DNA of 64,000 bases from Schistosoma haematobium (Eukaryota; Platyhelminthes; Trematoda; Strigeidida; Schistosomatidae), in NCBI RefSeq assembly GCF_000699445.3, contig NC_067195.1, forward strand, positions 87,972,069 through 88,036,068, written 5' to 3'. This document shows positions 12,601-27,300 of the stretch, piece by piece. How positions within the stretch are numbered: position 1 is the stretch's first letter; each line of letters begins with the position of its first letter. The translations under genes were made by a program, and so were the position numbers. The notes beneath the pieces are model-generated. The model saw only the letters and a program-made list of their open reading frames with translations. It made no database searches and had not been told where the DNA came from.

Positions 12601-15600
12601 CCACCTTCTATAAATATTATTCCTCATAATGGATGTATCATGCATATAATTCCCTGTATAATCCTGAAGTGAGCGAGAACCAACGATTTTAGAAGAATAG
12701 CATGAACTCATTTTATTTCGCTTAGTCACAATTGATTGATCACTGGGTGGTGATCAATGTCATGCTTGTCTAGTCCTTATTAGTGCAGGAAACCCCTGTT
12801 GACTATCTCCAACCACCATCTAAATTTCGCTTAGTTCTCGTTAGCTATTTACAACCTGTGATAGTTAAAAATCATAATTACAAAATGGGTTTAAATTACT
12901 AACATGAAAGATTTTAGTTGGAAGTTATTTTGAAGACACATCAGTATAGTTATTGATCAGTCTTCAGTATAACTTCCAATTTTCATGATAGGTTCAAGTG
13001 ACTGGTTGGCTGCAGTTAAAGTGTAAACTGTTGGACTCCGAAACTGTTTTACGTGTATCATGCTTACCGCAAAGCATGATCTTGAATGTTCGATTTTATG
13101 TGCCGAAAATATACACTGATGAAGAGTTTTATATTGTCAACCATATGATCACCGAGCTCAGTGGACAAGTCTATGAGACCGGTCGTACAAAACCTTTCTG
13201 TGAGTTTCTAATGCGTTGGTTTCGTACTTTTCATACCTTACTTCAGGCGATGGCAATCCGTATGTCAAGACAAGGTGTGCTAACGTTTGTGTCTGACATT
13301 TACCAGCACTCTCCTTTGGTTGAGTAAGGCATCATTTCTGCAGATGGTGGTTTACTTGCCATCACACCACCGTACACTTGATAACACCACCTTGTCCTCG
13401 GACATTGGACTTTCTATCTTTAATCTTATCACCTCTCAAACAACCCGTCTGCCTTGGTAAGGTCTTAACAAATGTGTTGTATTCAGTATAGCTCAATTGT
13501 ATCACCACAATATTCAAGTCCACGATAGCAGTTGCGGTCGGGTCTTGTCGTACATGAAGTTTATTGATAGTACCCGTTTACCTAAACCGATGTAAGTAAA
13601 CTAGGACTTGAATCTACCGATCAAAATGTTATAATACACTAACCACCAGACCATCTTTTCATAAAATTTAAGAATTATAATTATTTAATGTTCAATATTT
13701 TAAATGACAAAGTTTTTATAAGATTGTCTCGTACTTCCACTTTTTAATTATTTCATATACTATTCCCTAGAACAACTTCATATCAACTTTCATCTATTTT
13801 ATTGAATCATAATATGTTTTAACACGGATCACGCTGTTGTATTCCACTTGTTTTTTCCAGCGTACATCTACAAGTTTATCTACACGTCCAATAAATTGTG
13901 CAGCTCAACATACGGATGTTTATTCAATGGAAGTATTTTTCACATTATTTATTCGTTGGTTACGTCGTTTCTGTGATCAAGTACCTAGTTTACGACCGAT
14001 TATTTGTCATGCTATCTTGGGTCATCTACCAGCTGATAAAAATGGTATCGATGTTAGTGAATCAAGTCAATCAAATGATATATTGCCAATATTACTCCCC
14101 GGGGAAATTGTTGAACAAGATTCATTTTTAAGTCATATATTGGAACGTCATAGTTTAACATGGAGATGTAAGTAATACTTACTTGTTTTGGTTGGGATAT
14201 GGAATGGTTTTCGATGCATGGTTTTGTCGTTGTTCAATTGTTGGAGAACTACATAAGCATACACATTTTACTCTCAATTCCAAGCCACTTCTTATGGTGT
14301 AACAGTTATTGACATCACCCGATTGTTTATACAGAAGGCCCGAGCCTTAATATTCAGGCATATTTTTTTGGGAACTTAAAAAGCTTAAATAACCTGTACT
14401 GTATTCTGAAGGTCTTTCAGTCACCCAAAGACAATATAGGATTCGGCCAAAACTGTCCATCAGTGCGATATGCCATACCTCATAGCAAGAAGAAGCATGG
14501 TTGTAAAAGTATTATCAACAACAGTTGGAACTACTTGAGTTCAATGAGTTAGAAGTGCCCATTAGAGAAATAGAACTAATGGAACTATACCACTGCAACC
14601 AGTTTCTCTTCATGCCATTCTTGGTCTCCAACTGTTAATTACGAGTGTTGCATGGGTCTTAACCATGAAGTCTTCATCTACTGACATGGCTAAGTCCAGG
14701 AATCAAAGATTTCATAGAATAATGAAATGACTTACTCATAATTTCCTTCCTAACCACTCATATTAGGACCGAAATTGCAAGACTAGTGTTCAAATATTCT
14801 TACAATCTAGTTTATTCTATCTGCATGGTAGTAGTATATTTATTACATTTCCTATTCTATTTTTATTTATTTATTTATTTGAACACATAAATATTGGTAC
14901 AAGAGGGCACCAAATATATATGCGCCACACAAAACAATGAGAATTCGAAGAGAAAAAAAGAACAATAACGAACAGATTAGTGTAAGGTAATGTAATAATA
15001 ATAATAATAATAATAGTAATAATGGGGGAAACGACTTATACAGCAGCTCGCCTATGCTGGAAACTCGGTTCTATCTATCTAAACGTTCTCGGGTCACTGT
15101 CTAATTGAAAATTGTATGCTACCACCAAATACGAATACTGAAGCAGTTTTTCTGAAACCACGTGCTCCTATTTTAACAGTGTATACAGTTGCTACACATT
15201 CATTGATCGATATATAAATGTATTACATTACTTGTTGTTTAACCCAATTAATTCTTACCCTAATTATCTTGTTATTTGTTCTTCTTATATCTATATTTTT
15301 TCTCACTTGTTCAGCTGTTCGACAAGAAATGTTACGTCTTATTATGAGTGTACTCCTGAAAGATAATTTTTATCGATGTGTATTTGCAATTAAATTTACC
15401 AGAGTAAGAGATTTTATTCGTGTTTCTCTCTCCTATATATATATATTCATGATTGTCATCGACGTCTATTTAAACTAATCAACATTAAATAAGGTATCTA
15501 TCAATTACTGAAAAGTATTTCGTGTTCAGAATAAGACAAAAAGAATAATTCACTGTATTTAACTAACCTCACGTTATATGAAATTGTCTTCTGACCTAAA

Positions 15601-18600
15601 TTCGTTAATTGCAACAACATATTTCAACAGAGATGTATTGGCAGATTTCTTAAAAATCACCTATTTATTTATCATCCTGTTTAATTATGAATTCAATTAC
15701 TGCAGTGAATATGTTTAATATTAAAGGATATTCTCATAATTTTGGGTTGAATAGGAAAGTTGTAACTTGGTAATTAAGTACAGGATAATATATAGTCGAT
15801 GTTTTAGCAGCATATTTAATCTTACTGTTAATAACATTTGAGTGATTAGAAAGAATTAGTTGAATTGGGTCTGAGACCTGGTATTTGTCAACTAAAAATT
15901 AGATGTTTTTACTACTGGTAATATTATTCCCATCAAGATTGCAGGTACGCCTTGTTGATAAGTCCAAGGTTCAGGGTACATGACCCGTAAGATTTTCTAA
16001 TGGTGTCTCGCAGCGGGAGTGTTGTTTAAGAAATTAAGAGGACAAAAAGCGAATGTCCGGCGCTTTAACCGGGTTGGTGGATACAGAGAACTTACCAAAG
16101 AGAGCTCGGAAACCCTGATTCCAAACCAACGGTGCACGTGAGGTCCAGGATCCTAAGGAAACAAATGGCGTGTGAACCTGTTGTCGGTAACCGGCTACCA
16201 TGATACCGCATCTAACATTTTTTCACTGTCTTGTGGCTTAGACCTCTAGGTCAAAGGCTCTGAGTGTGGCCCCTTAAGAAAAACCACCTGTTTCTGTCCG
16301 GGCACCCAGTTAGTATTCCAGCCCTCATACAAATCGAATGATTTATGTGGCGCGTATATATTTCGTATCTCCTTGTACCAATGTTTGTGTTCAAATGAAA
16401 AATAAATAAAATGGTGTCCATGTAAAATTTGGTACACCTGATCTACAAAGATATAAAACAGTGCATGCACTATTGTCTAGTTTGATGTGCGAATTGTGCT
16501 TCATGCTATGTATGCAATCCATCCTGTTATCATTAGTGGAGTAACGTCTAAGTGGTCAACGCGTTTAACTTTGCAACAAATTGGTTTCAGGTTTCAATTC
16601 CTCTTTACTTATTTCGGTTCAGTCAGCCTAGTAGTATCATCAGTCTTCATACTCAGAATATTTCTTAAAGTCAATGTACACGAATCTATAACTGGTACTT
16701 GAGTATTTAATAATAATCAAAGATTATGTGATTTAAACTTCATTTTAATGAAAATGGTTGTTACTCTATGGCTTAATAAACCAATGAATAGAGCGTCTTC
16801 TTTTTTCTTATGAAGAATGTTATATCTTCAAGAACATAAGTGTATATACCGAATGAATGCTTAGCAATAGGAGAACTGTAGGTATACAATAATTCAAGTT
16901 TTTTTCTCACAATAAGTTCAACTATATATTTCTTGTTTATGATCAATATTTGCCCATTAAAAATGAAAGACCTATCTAGTTGATGATATTCAATGTCAAA
17001 TGTATAAACAAATTTTTTTGTTATCATTAACTGGAAAGAGAAAAATTGTTTATTTACATTGCATTGTTGACATGTAATTCTTGTTATAGACTAATATACA
17101 ATTTCAATTGTATATAATATATGATTGTTTATTATAATCTGAAGCGGTGATTTTAATAGATACATTGTTGTCAGCTGAATTTTCAATGGAATATATATCT
17201 CTTCAAAAGTTCATGACTTTATTTATTCTTTAAATTCTAATTTGCTTGAAGTCACTAACTTCTATTCTTAGCCAATGTTGGTAAGGATCTGCGTAACTAT
17301 CGTAACAGATGGTTGGGTGACATGACCCATAATCGATTACAATGGCCTAGGTATATACACTCTCTGTCTTCTCTCAAACTACGAGATTAAAATCGTTTCA
17401 TATCTTTCTTTCTTCCTGTACTATATCCTTATATGCAATCTTTTATATATTACTACCATTGGAATAACTACTATGAATTTGGTGTTCATTTTGTTGTGCT
17501 TATGAGGTGTGGCAACTTGGACGGATGCATATCTGTGCCTGGTCCTACGTTGTAACTGACTGACTGAATATGTACACACCTATATGTTGTTTTCCTAGTT
17601 TGTGAAATATTATTCTGATGGGTAACAGATCTTGTGTCTATTTTATTATGTGAGTACTGGTTTGGCTACGAATGATCAATAGATTATTAATATTTCAAAA
17701 AATTTTTTTTGATTAGTACATTTACTGTTGATGATTATGATTTGAAATTGGATAAATTCGTACATATGGAGGATCCACCTAGGGGAGTTTGAAAATCTTG
17801 ATCGCAAACCAATGGTGCACATGGGTTCTAGGATCCTGAGGGAACATATGGCGTATGAACCAATTATTGGTCACCGGCTACCATGTTACTGCATCTCCTG
17901 ACGTTGGTCCACTGCCTTGTGGATCAGACAATTCCTTAACTTTCAATATTGAATCCCTTGTAACCAGGAAAAAAACGTATCGTAAAAATGTGAAAAATTG
18001 TTACTGTTAAGCAAGAATTAGATAAAATCTGAAGAGCTCTTATGAAGAATAGATAATCACTAAGATTTAACAGACTGAAAGCATAAAGAACTAAGGAATA
18101 TTCTAGCGTAAACATAAGAATCGAGCGAATACATCTATTACCAAGTTTAAGACAGGCTCAATTTTCTCGTGTTCGCTTTTCCAGAGCTTAAGTTAAATGT
18201 AGAGCAATTATGAATACTAGTATTTTAAAAACAATAAGCCAAACTAATCGTTCTGATTATCATGATAGGTTTACTGTCCTTTTTATAGATTGGAATGGTT
18301 TGTGATCACGACCATTTTTCCTGAAGATCTATCGAGTTAGTCCATCATAATCTGTGCTTATTCTCTTACAATTAGTTTTAATTACTTCAATGTATCTGTC
18401 AATTGAAAGCTTAAAGTCTATCTCTCGTTCAAGATTTTATTAAGTATTAAACAACTGAATAGTAGATAAAGATTATGTCTTTTCCATTTTGTTTCCGCAA
18501 ATAGCTGAATTTTCAACCGCAATCACTTTGATGAGTTTAAACAGTTGTCTAGTGTTATTTATCGTCATTGCCCTCTTTATCCTCTTTGCTTTCATTATGA

Positions 18601-21334
18601 CTAGTCACTATCATTAGGTCCGCTAGTTATGAGTGTATACTAGAAGAGAAAATGTAACAACTGATAAATCAATTTGTCTAGTTATTCATTTATCTGTTTG
18701 TCATTAACTGGGAAAAAATGTTAATATTTCTGGTTAACGTTTTTTTAGCGAGTTAGTTTTCTACGGGGAGGGGTGGTCACTAACCCCATGCCCAACCCTC
18801 CTCCTTTATTCGAGATTAAAATTGGCAGTAGCCGTATAGGGGCTCCAGGCCGAGTTACAGTGTTAATAATTATCCTCGATTAACAGTTGAATCTTACAAT
18901 GTAATAATAATGCACCTCATTTATCATGTGAAGTATTTTGATTTAATCTGTATATTCAAGGTTAATCATACACTCTAGGGTCGGTCATCTAAATCAAACT
19001 AATTAGAGTAGCAGTCGAGCTATTGTTTGTAAGCCAATTTTATAAAACAGAAATCTAAAATATTATTCTTATTTGACAATTATGTTTTATTTCCATTGTA
19101 ACTAGATCATGTTCACTATAAATGATCATAGTTAAATGGAAACTATTAATTTTTATCTTCTAATCATATGATTGATATTTTGTGTTGATTTTTGATTTCT
19201 ATTAAAAAAAACCCCATTTCATCTATGGATTTCCTACATGAAACAACTATATGTCCATTGATCATCTATGTATCCATAGTCCTATTCATCGTTAATTCAA
19301 AATCATATTTATGATGATCATTTAGTTGGAGACAGTTTATGTGGTCTAAGTTGTCAATTTTACACTGTTATCAGTTTGGTAAGTTACATATCACTTCATG
19401 AATTTACATTTTAAAAAGGGTTTAGTTTTTAACTTTATATATATATATATGCTGTTAGTCAGGTATGGAGAAATTCTAGTAGCTGACGCACACCGCTTTG
19501 CCCCCAAATGTTTTGGAACGGTTGAGGGTGGAGAGAGTCAGCTCTCCCTCTCGAAACGCTCTCACATGGCCACGCATATACAGCCACTGACACAGAAGTC
19601 CTATTCATTGCCTTCTCGCGGCATTACTGTTGTTTACAAAATTGAGAGGACGAAAAAGGAGTGTCCCGCACTTTGGTGGACACGGAGAGTTGACCTAGGG
19701 GAAGTTAGAAAACCGCGATTCCAAACCAATGGTGCACATAGGTTTCAGGACCCTGGGGGAACAATTGGCGTATGAGCCAATTATTCGTCACTGGCTACTA
19801 TGTTACTGCATCTCCTGATGTTGCCCCACTTCCTTGTGTATCAGGCCTTTAGGTCGAAGGCTCCGGGTGTGGTCCCCTAAGAAAACCACCTGCTTCGGTC
19901 TGGGCACCCGGGTATTATCACGACCCACACACAAATCAGGTTACTTGTGTGGAGCATATGTATTTGGCTCCTCTTTGTACCAATATTTATGTGTTCAGAT
20001 AAATAAATAAGCTTAATTCTTTTGAAACTAATGGCTGCTGATTTTATGTGGAAAGATAATAAACGCTTAACAGTTAAATTATCCAAATCAGAGGACATAG
20101 TACTTCCGAAATTCTCTCTCTGAACTACAAATCTCGATTATTGTATTATCTTGTACATCAATTAATTGAAGTTCCTACATTCAGTTTGTGATAATGGTGT
20201 TGTTTTATTTTTCTAGTTGTAATACATTTTGTTATCTTGTCGATGATATACTTCATAGTTTTTATCTATGACCAAGTTTCAGTTTGCATTCATATTGTTC
20301 ATATTGGTGCCCAAAAATGATGTGGGGTGCTCCATGTTGACGTCAATTAGACTGCATGTTGTCGACGGGCTAACCACTTCTGTGGTTTTTTATCTGATTA
20401 CAGTTAGATCATATGTTGATCGCTGTTGAATGATTGCTATCGGGATCTATATGTCGCCTATCATCGACTTAACTCGCGTTAATGAATAAGGGAATTAAAA
20501 TAACTTAAATACGAGAATGGATTTTCGAATACTTATATTTTGTACAATCGTTAATAGGAACAGATAATCAGATAGACGTAGCGATAAAAGCAAAGAAGAA
20601 TGAGCGAAGAGAAAATACACGCAGTGGAGAAGGCGTGTGAACCAACTTCATTTAATCAAGCGTTATTCAATATTCAGTCACACAGAAATAGGTTACAGAC
20701 ATGCAATGAATGGGATAAGAAGTGTACACACGTACGCTCATATAAAAGCAGTCAGGGTTGATAGGTGAATAATAATTAGCAAGGTCAAAACGTGGTTCAA
20801 GAAGAATGGATAAATTGATCTGTCCAGAAGCTAGAATAAGTTATATGGGCTTTACATAGTAACCGACACTACAATGAATCAATATTAACTGTGAGATATT
20901 ATCATCAGGAAAATATCAGTTGTAATATGTCTCTGTACTTTAATGAATTAATTTTATTAATTACGCATCTTCATATCATGGTAACAATGCATGAAGTCGT
21001 TAAAATCATGTTGACTATCACATCCATGACGCTTTAAGTTGTTAAACAGGGTGACTTGTTATATCAAATGACATATTACTCAAGTCAGTTTGTTATGATG
21101 ATGATGAAAGCACTATGTATTGTCATTATTTCATTATCTACCAAGTGATATTAATCACAGTTCTGTCTTGGAAATAAAAAACTTTTACAATTAACGTTTT
21201 GTCCATACTGCTTGGTATACAATTAATTATACGGGTTTTCTATATTGTCCATAACATAGCATAAAGGACTGTGTATTACGTTCTTTTTTAATTTAGAAAA
21301 AGATATCATACCTAATGAATATGTAATGCAGTAC

Positions 21335-21389
<55 letters not shown>

Positions 21390-24300
21390 TGTATTACAGG
21401 CACGTCAACTTTTAGAGCAGAACAATATTTTGACACGATTAATTTCTCGATTAACTAATGCATTTCAAGTTAATTCAATTGTTTTACCTGATTTTTATTC
21501 ACAAACAAATAATCAAAATATACCTGCCGATATACAAGAAGAATTAGCTATATCTAATTTCAATGCTGACACAAATGTATCATGGGTTAGTGCTGTTCTT
21601 GACCTACTTAGACGTTTGAATCCATTCGAATGGGGTTCATCAGCTGGATCTCATATGAACAATCTTACAATATCATCAACTAATATGAATCCAATAAATT
21701 GTGTCCTTCCAGAACCGCGTATTTTATCATGGCAAGCTGGTAATACACTTGCTCGTTCATTATTTCATCCATTCGAACGATTATTTCATGTTATACGTGA
21801 TGTGGACTATATTCTGGCAAGCTTAACTAATGTTCGACCTATTGTTATAGATAATGATGGCAATTGTTCAATTACTTGGTGGACGGAAGCTGCAAGATCT
21901 GCTTATCTTGATTATATAAGACAATTTTTATCATTGCTTAGTTTTATACAAGTAAGTTAACTTGTCATTATTTTTATCAGCTATTTTCTCCTTAGTAAGA
22001 AATATATCGCAGTTATTATATTCATACATTCATATATCACATGGGCATGATTTTACTGGTTAGTTGTTTATTCTACCATAGAATTTATTTTGTTTCAATT
22101 TACGTTGTGTGCTACAAATATACTTTTAGTGATAAGTTAAAATGACAGGTTTAAGGTCGATAAGAACCAATCAACGTCGAGGTGTACAGAACAAGCTGTG
22201 AAACACATATGGAGAAATTCGAACACTTCATTTCTACCTGAAGCTTGTGTTGATGATGTCGTCCAGACGACAGATAAAAGCTCTACAACCAAACCATTCA
22301 GCTCAGAGAACAAGACTCCATCAAAATAAAATAATTTGTAAAAATTTTTCTTTCTGAGGATTATTATTATGAATGTTATTTTCTTTTTTCATAATTTCCT
22401 TTACCAATGTATATCATCCTGGCAATTCATGTTTACCAATACTATACAATTGAGTAATTCTCTGTGATAATTCCGTACATAAACTCCACTACTCTAATTT
22501 CTCTCTCTTAAAAATGTGATAAAGGGACCGCGACCGATAAACAGTTACTGTGATAAGTTTTTATATACTTGACAGACAACCAAATTTCATTTTCTTGTAG
22601 CATCTATTGTTATACTGAATTTCAAATGGTATTTCCTTTGGATGATTTACTTTAAGATTTTTCAGTGCATACGTTATTACATGTTCGAATACATTTGTCT
22701 CAGTCTAATAGTTTTCACTCAAATCTTTAGCATGAGAAGGAAACGATAGTTATAATGCTTTTTTCGAAGTAGAAGAACAGAACTGTGCTGGAGGTTTTTA
22801 AACAATGTCATACGTTGAACCTATAGACAATTAAGTCCCAAAAAATATAGTTGTAAACTATCGAAAAACAATCTAAATTTGAAGAGAAATTCAAATACAG
22901 TTCATTTAACTTCGATTCAATCATCTACAGCGTAGGACCGGACACATATTTGCATTGATTGACGGATATTTCGCCTTTCAATGATAGACTTACTTACTTA
23001 CTTACACCTGTTACTCCTCGTGAAGGAGCATAGGTCGCTCACCAGCATTCTCCATCCAACCCTGTCCTGGGCAATCCTTTCCAGCTCCTTCCAGTTGTAA
23101 TTCATCCTTTTCATATCTGCTTCTATTATCCGACGTAATGTGTTCTTTGGCCTTCCTCTTTTCCGCTTCCCTTCAGGATTCCAAGTTAGAGCTTGCCTCG
23201 TGATGCAGTTTGACGATTTGCGTAATGTATGTCCTATCCATTTCCATCGTCTTTTCCTAATTTCCTCTTCAGCTGGAAGTTGGTTTGTTCTCTCCCACAG
23301 AAGGCTATTGCTGATGGTATCCGGCCAATGGATGTTGAGTATCTTGCGTAGACAGCTATTTATAAATACTTGTACTTTCTTGATTGTGGTTGTTGTAGTT
23401 CTCGAAGTTTCAGCTCCATACAGTAGAATTGCCTTGACGTTCGTATTGAAGATTCTCACTTTGATATTGGTTGAAAGTTGTTTTGAGTTCCATATGTTCT
23501 TCAATTGTAGGAATGCGGCCCTTGCTTTGCCGATCCTCGCCTTTACGTCTGCATCTGAACCTCCATGTCTATCGACGATGCTTCCCAGATATGTGAAGGA
23601 TTCTACATCTTCCAGAGTTTCGCCATCAAGGGTGATTGGATTGCTGTTCTCCGCTTTGAATTTGAGGACCTTGGTTTTCCCTTTGTGTATGCTGAGGCCT
23701 ACTGATGCAGAGACTGCTGCTATATTGGCTGTCTTTATCTGAATCTGTTCACGTGTACGTGATAGGAGGGCTAGGTCATCTGCGAAGTCCAGATCGTCTA
23801 ATTGGTTCTGAGCTGTCCATTGTATTCCGTGTTTTCCTTCAGATGTCGAGGTCTTCATAATCCAGTCGACCACCAGAAGAAAGAGGAAGGGAGAGAGTAA
23901 ACAGCCTTGTCTGTATCCGGCTCTTACTTGGAATGCATCTGTCAGCTGTCCTCCATGCACTACTTTGCACTGTAGTCCGTCGTATGAGTTCCGGATAATA
24001 TTGACAATCTTCTCAGGAACTCCGTAGTGTCGAAGAAGTTTCCATAATGTCCTCCTATCTACACTGTCGAATGCCTTTTCATAATCAATGAAGTTGATGT
24101 ATAGTGACGAGTTCCACTCAACTGATTGTTCGACGATGATCCGTAGTGTTGCAATTTGGTCTGTGCACGACCGATCCTTTCGGAATCCAGCTTGTTGATC
24201 TCGAAGTTGGGCATCTACTGCATCCTTCATCCGGTTCAGCAACACCCTGTTGAAGACTTTCCCTGGTATTGACAGTAGTGTAATGCCTCTGTAGTTTTCA

Positions 24301-27300
24301 CATTTGCTCAGATCTCCTTTCTTTGGAATCTTGATGAGGTGTCCTTCTTTCCAGTCCATTGGCACTTGTTCCTCCTCCCAAATCTTTTTGAATAGAGGGT
24401 AAAGCATGCTTGTGGTTACTTCGACGTCTGATTTCAGTGCTTCAGCTGGTATGTTGTCGAGTCCTGCTGCTTTCCCGTTCTTGATTTGTCTGACGGCCAT
24501 TCTAATTTCTTCCGTCGTTGGTGGGTTGACATCTATAGGAAGATCTGTGTGTGCTGCTTCGATGTTCGGTGGATTCATTGGAGCCGGCCTATTCAGGAGT
24601 TCCTCGAAGTATTCTACCCATCTGTTTCGCTGTTGTTGAATTTCAGTGATTGGCTTGCCTTCTTTGTCTTTGACCGGCCTCTCTGGTTTACTGTATTTCC
24701 CTGATAGTTTCTTCGTTGTATCGTGAAGCTGTTTCATATTTCCTTCTCTAGCAGCTTTTTCTGCCGTCGTTGCTAATTCTTCCACGTATTTCTTCCTGTC
24801 GGCTCTAATGCTCCTCTTCACTTGTTTGTTTGCTTCTATGTATTCAGCTTGTGCTTGGACTTTCTCTGCTCGTGTTTGACTGTTGTTAATTGCTGTCTTC
24901 TTGTTCTTCCTTTCTTTGATCTTGTCCAGTGTTTCTATAGAGATCCATTCCTTATGATGGTGTTTCTTTAGGCCCAGAACCTCTTGACACGTTGAAGTCA
25001 ATGTTTCTTTGATGCCTTTCCAGTTGTCCTCCATGGTAGTTTCTTCTTCCTTCAGTAGATCTTGAAAGGCTTGGAATCTGTTGTTGAGAGCTATCTTGAA
25101 TTCATTGAGTTTGTCAGTATCTCGAAGGAAGGCTGTATTGAACCTTTGTATTGCTGTTTGTCCACTTGTCCAGTTCTTTTTTAGCTTCAGTTTTAAATTG
25201 GCTACAACTAGGTGGTGATCTGAAGCTACGTCAGCTCCTCTCCTGGTTCTCACATCTTCCATTGTCCTTCGGAATTTTTTATTGATGCAAATATGATCTA
25301 TCTGGTTCTCTGTAGTGTGGTCCGGTGAGATCCATGTAGCCTTGTGTATACGTTTGTGTGGAAATATTGTGCCTCCTATGACCGATTTGCAGAATGCACA
25401 TAGATTTGCAAATCTTTCTCCATTTTCGTTTCTCTGTCCCAGTCCATGTTGTCCCATAATATCTTCATATCCAGTGTTGTCTATTCCGACCTTGGCATTT
25501 AGATCTCCCATCAGAATGGTGAGGTCCTTTCTTGAGCATTTCTCTATGATTGACTGCAGCCGCTCGTAGAATTGATCTTTAATGTCGTCGTTGCTATCAT
25601 TGGTGGGTGCATAACATTGGATAATATTCATTAAGATCCCCTCCTTCTTTGTTTTGAATGATGCTTTGATGATTCTGGATCCGTGGGATTCCCATCCTAC
25701 AAGTGCATTTCGTGCTACTTTGGACAGCATTAGAGCAACTCCCTGTGTGTGTGGAGCATTTTCCTCTTCGTGACCGGAGTATAGCAGCATCTCTCCCGTA
25801 GCTAGCCTTTTCTGTCCAGCTTGGGTCCAGTGGGTTTCGCTGATTCCCAGTACTGCCAAGTTGTATCTCCTCATTTCCGTTGCTATTTGGCTGGTCTTCC
25901 CGGTTTCCCACATTGTTCTAACGTTCCATGTACCTATAAAAATTTTTGCTCTGGTTGTTAGAAGGGGCATCGGCCTCGTGGCTTCCGAAGGAATTCGGCT
26001 TTCACCATGAAGCGTCATAATTCTTCTAAATGAAGACCTTCTAACTCTCAGGGCAGAGTTAAAATGGTTTGAATTATTTTTTCTGGTAAGCGTTTTTTAG
26101 CGAGTTAGTTTTCTACGGGATGGGGACGCTAACCCCATGCCCAACCCTCCTCCTTTACCCGGGCTTGGGACCGGCAGTAACTCTAGAAGAGCTACAGGCG
26201 GAGTTTTCAATGATAGACACCACCACAGAATCTCCCGGTCTACAGAGTCAAATGCTACTTTTAAGTCAAGGGAAAATATCATTGTCGGACGCCAGTAAGC
26301 ATACATGTGTTCTTAGGTCATCACACCTCTGTACATTCTGCAGTACGACTTCGTCGGACCTTCAGTCTTCCGCTTTTTGTCCTACCGTTCTCCAACGGAC
26401 CTGGCTGTCATGGTAGGATCTTGAGGAACGATTATTCCTTCCAGTATGTTCCGATCGGTTCATCACAATATGCAAGCTAGACTATTTCGTCCACAGTCGT
26501 GGTTCATTTCTCTTTGGTGTACATTTTACAGTTTGCGTATAAATGATCAAGAAAAATTACTGGAGTTCACGTCAGTGACTCCGATCGCCAATTCTCCAAC
26601 TTGGAACAATCTTTGTGATTCTATTCAAGGGTTTATAAAAGATATTCAGGTTGCAGACAAACTTTACACATGAAGGTTAGTAATGCCACCAGGATGTCTA
26701 AGCTACTGAAGCGGGAGTGAGATATAAACATGAAACTAATATATTGATGTTTTTTTGTAACACAGATATAATTATGCCAATTCCTTATGTATAATAAATA
26801 ATTTCCCTGGTTCCATAAACAATCTTGAGTGACGCTATATTGATGAAATGGTTATGAACAATATTCATTTCAGTTGATTACTTTCCCCTGAAAATATATA
26901 TATTTTAATTCTTTTATTCATATTTGGGGAGGTACTAATGTTTCTGTCCAGAACAACAATGAAGGTAACTCAAAAAGCGTAATAACATCACTAAATTACT
27001 CTCTTTAAGATGAGATACTCTGTTGCATATTCAGTATTAAGACAGTTTAACTGCCCATGTATTTACGTTTACATATATACACTACTTATTCACTTTTTTT
27101 TATATCCATCTGCAGGATATGAATGGTATGCAACGTGAAACACAAAATCATGTTGAAGAAGAATTAGAATGGGCTAGTGGATTTTATATCATGAGTTTAT
27201 TAGTTAGTCTACTTGGCCTAACTGTCCAAGTGGCGAGTTCAGATTATGAACTTTACAATGTGGTATTACGTGAAGTTCGCCAGGTAAGTTTTTTATTTTG

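Larger units (their letters stand above)
22990..26204 (-). mobile_element. Full-length SR2-like RTE retrotransposon with 14-bp target duplication
   Basis: About 3.2 kb, antisense in intron 9. From its 5' end: ~185-bp 5' UTR, one intact 1,006-codon ORF, and a (TAAG)n-type 3' tail that begins just past the stop. The 14-bp direct repeat TTTCAATGATAGAC (22976-22989 and 26205-26218) is a perfect target-site duplication inside an older SR3/Perere-3-like copy. RTE elements move by target-primed reverse transcription and often lack ORF1. The clean duplication and open frame point to a young insertion. Confidence 0.92.

Noticed and set aside
15218..15314. N-terminal extension of the exon 7 open frame
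   Set aside because: The frame upstream of 15315 is hydrophobic T-rich intron, and phase with exon 6 fits only the acceptor at 15314.
17273..17390. Missing ligase exon after an AG near 17273
   Set aside because: The sequence is the 3' end of an SR3/Perere-3-like element; the true missing segment was found at 19280-19378.
23140..23742. A 200-codon + strand gene
   Set aside because: It is the complementary shadow of the SR2-like RT frame.
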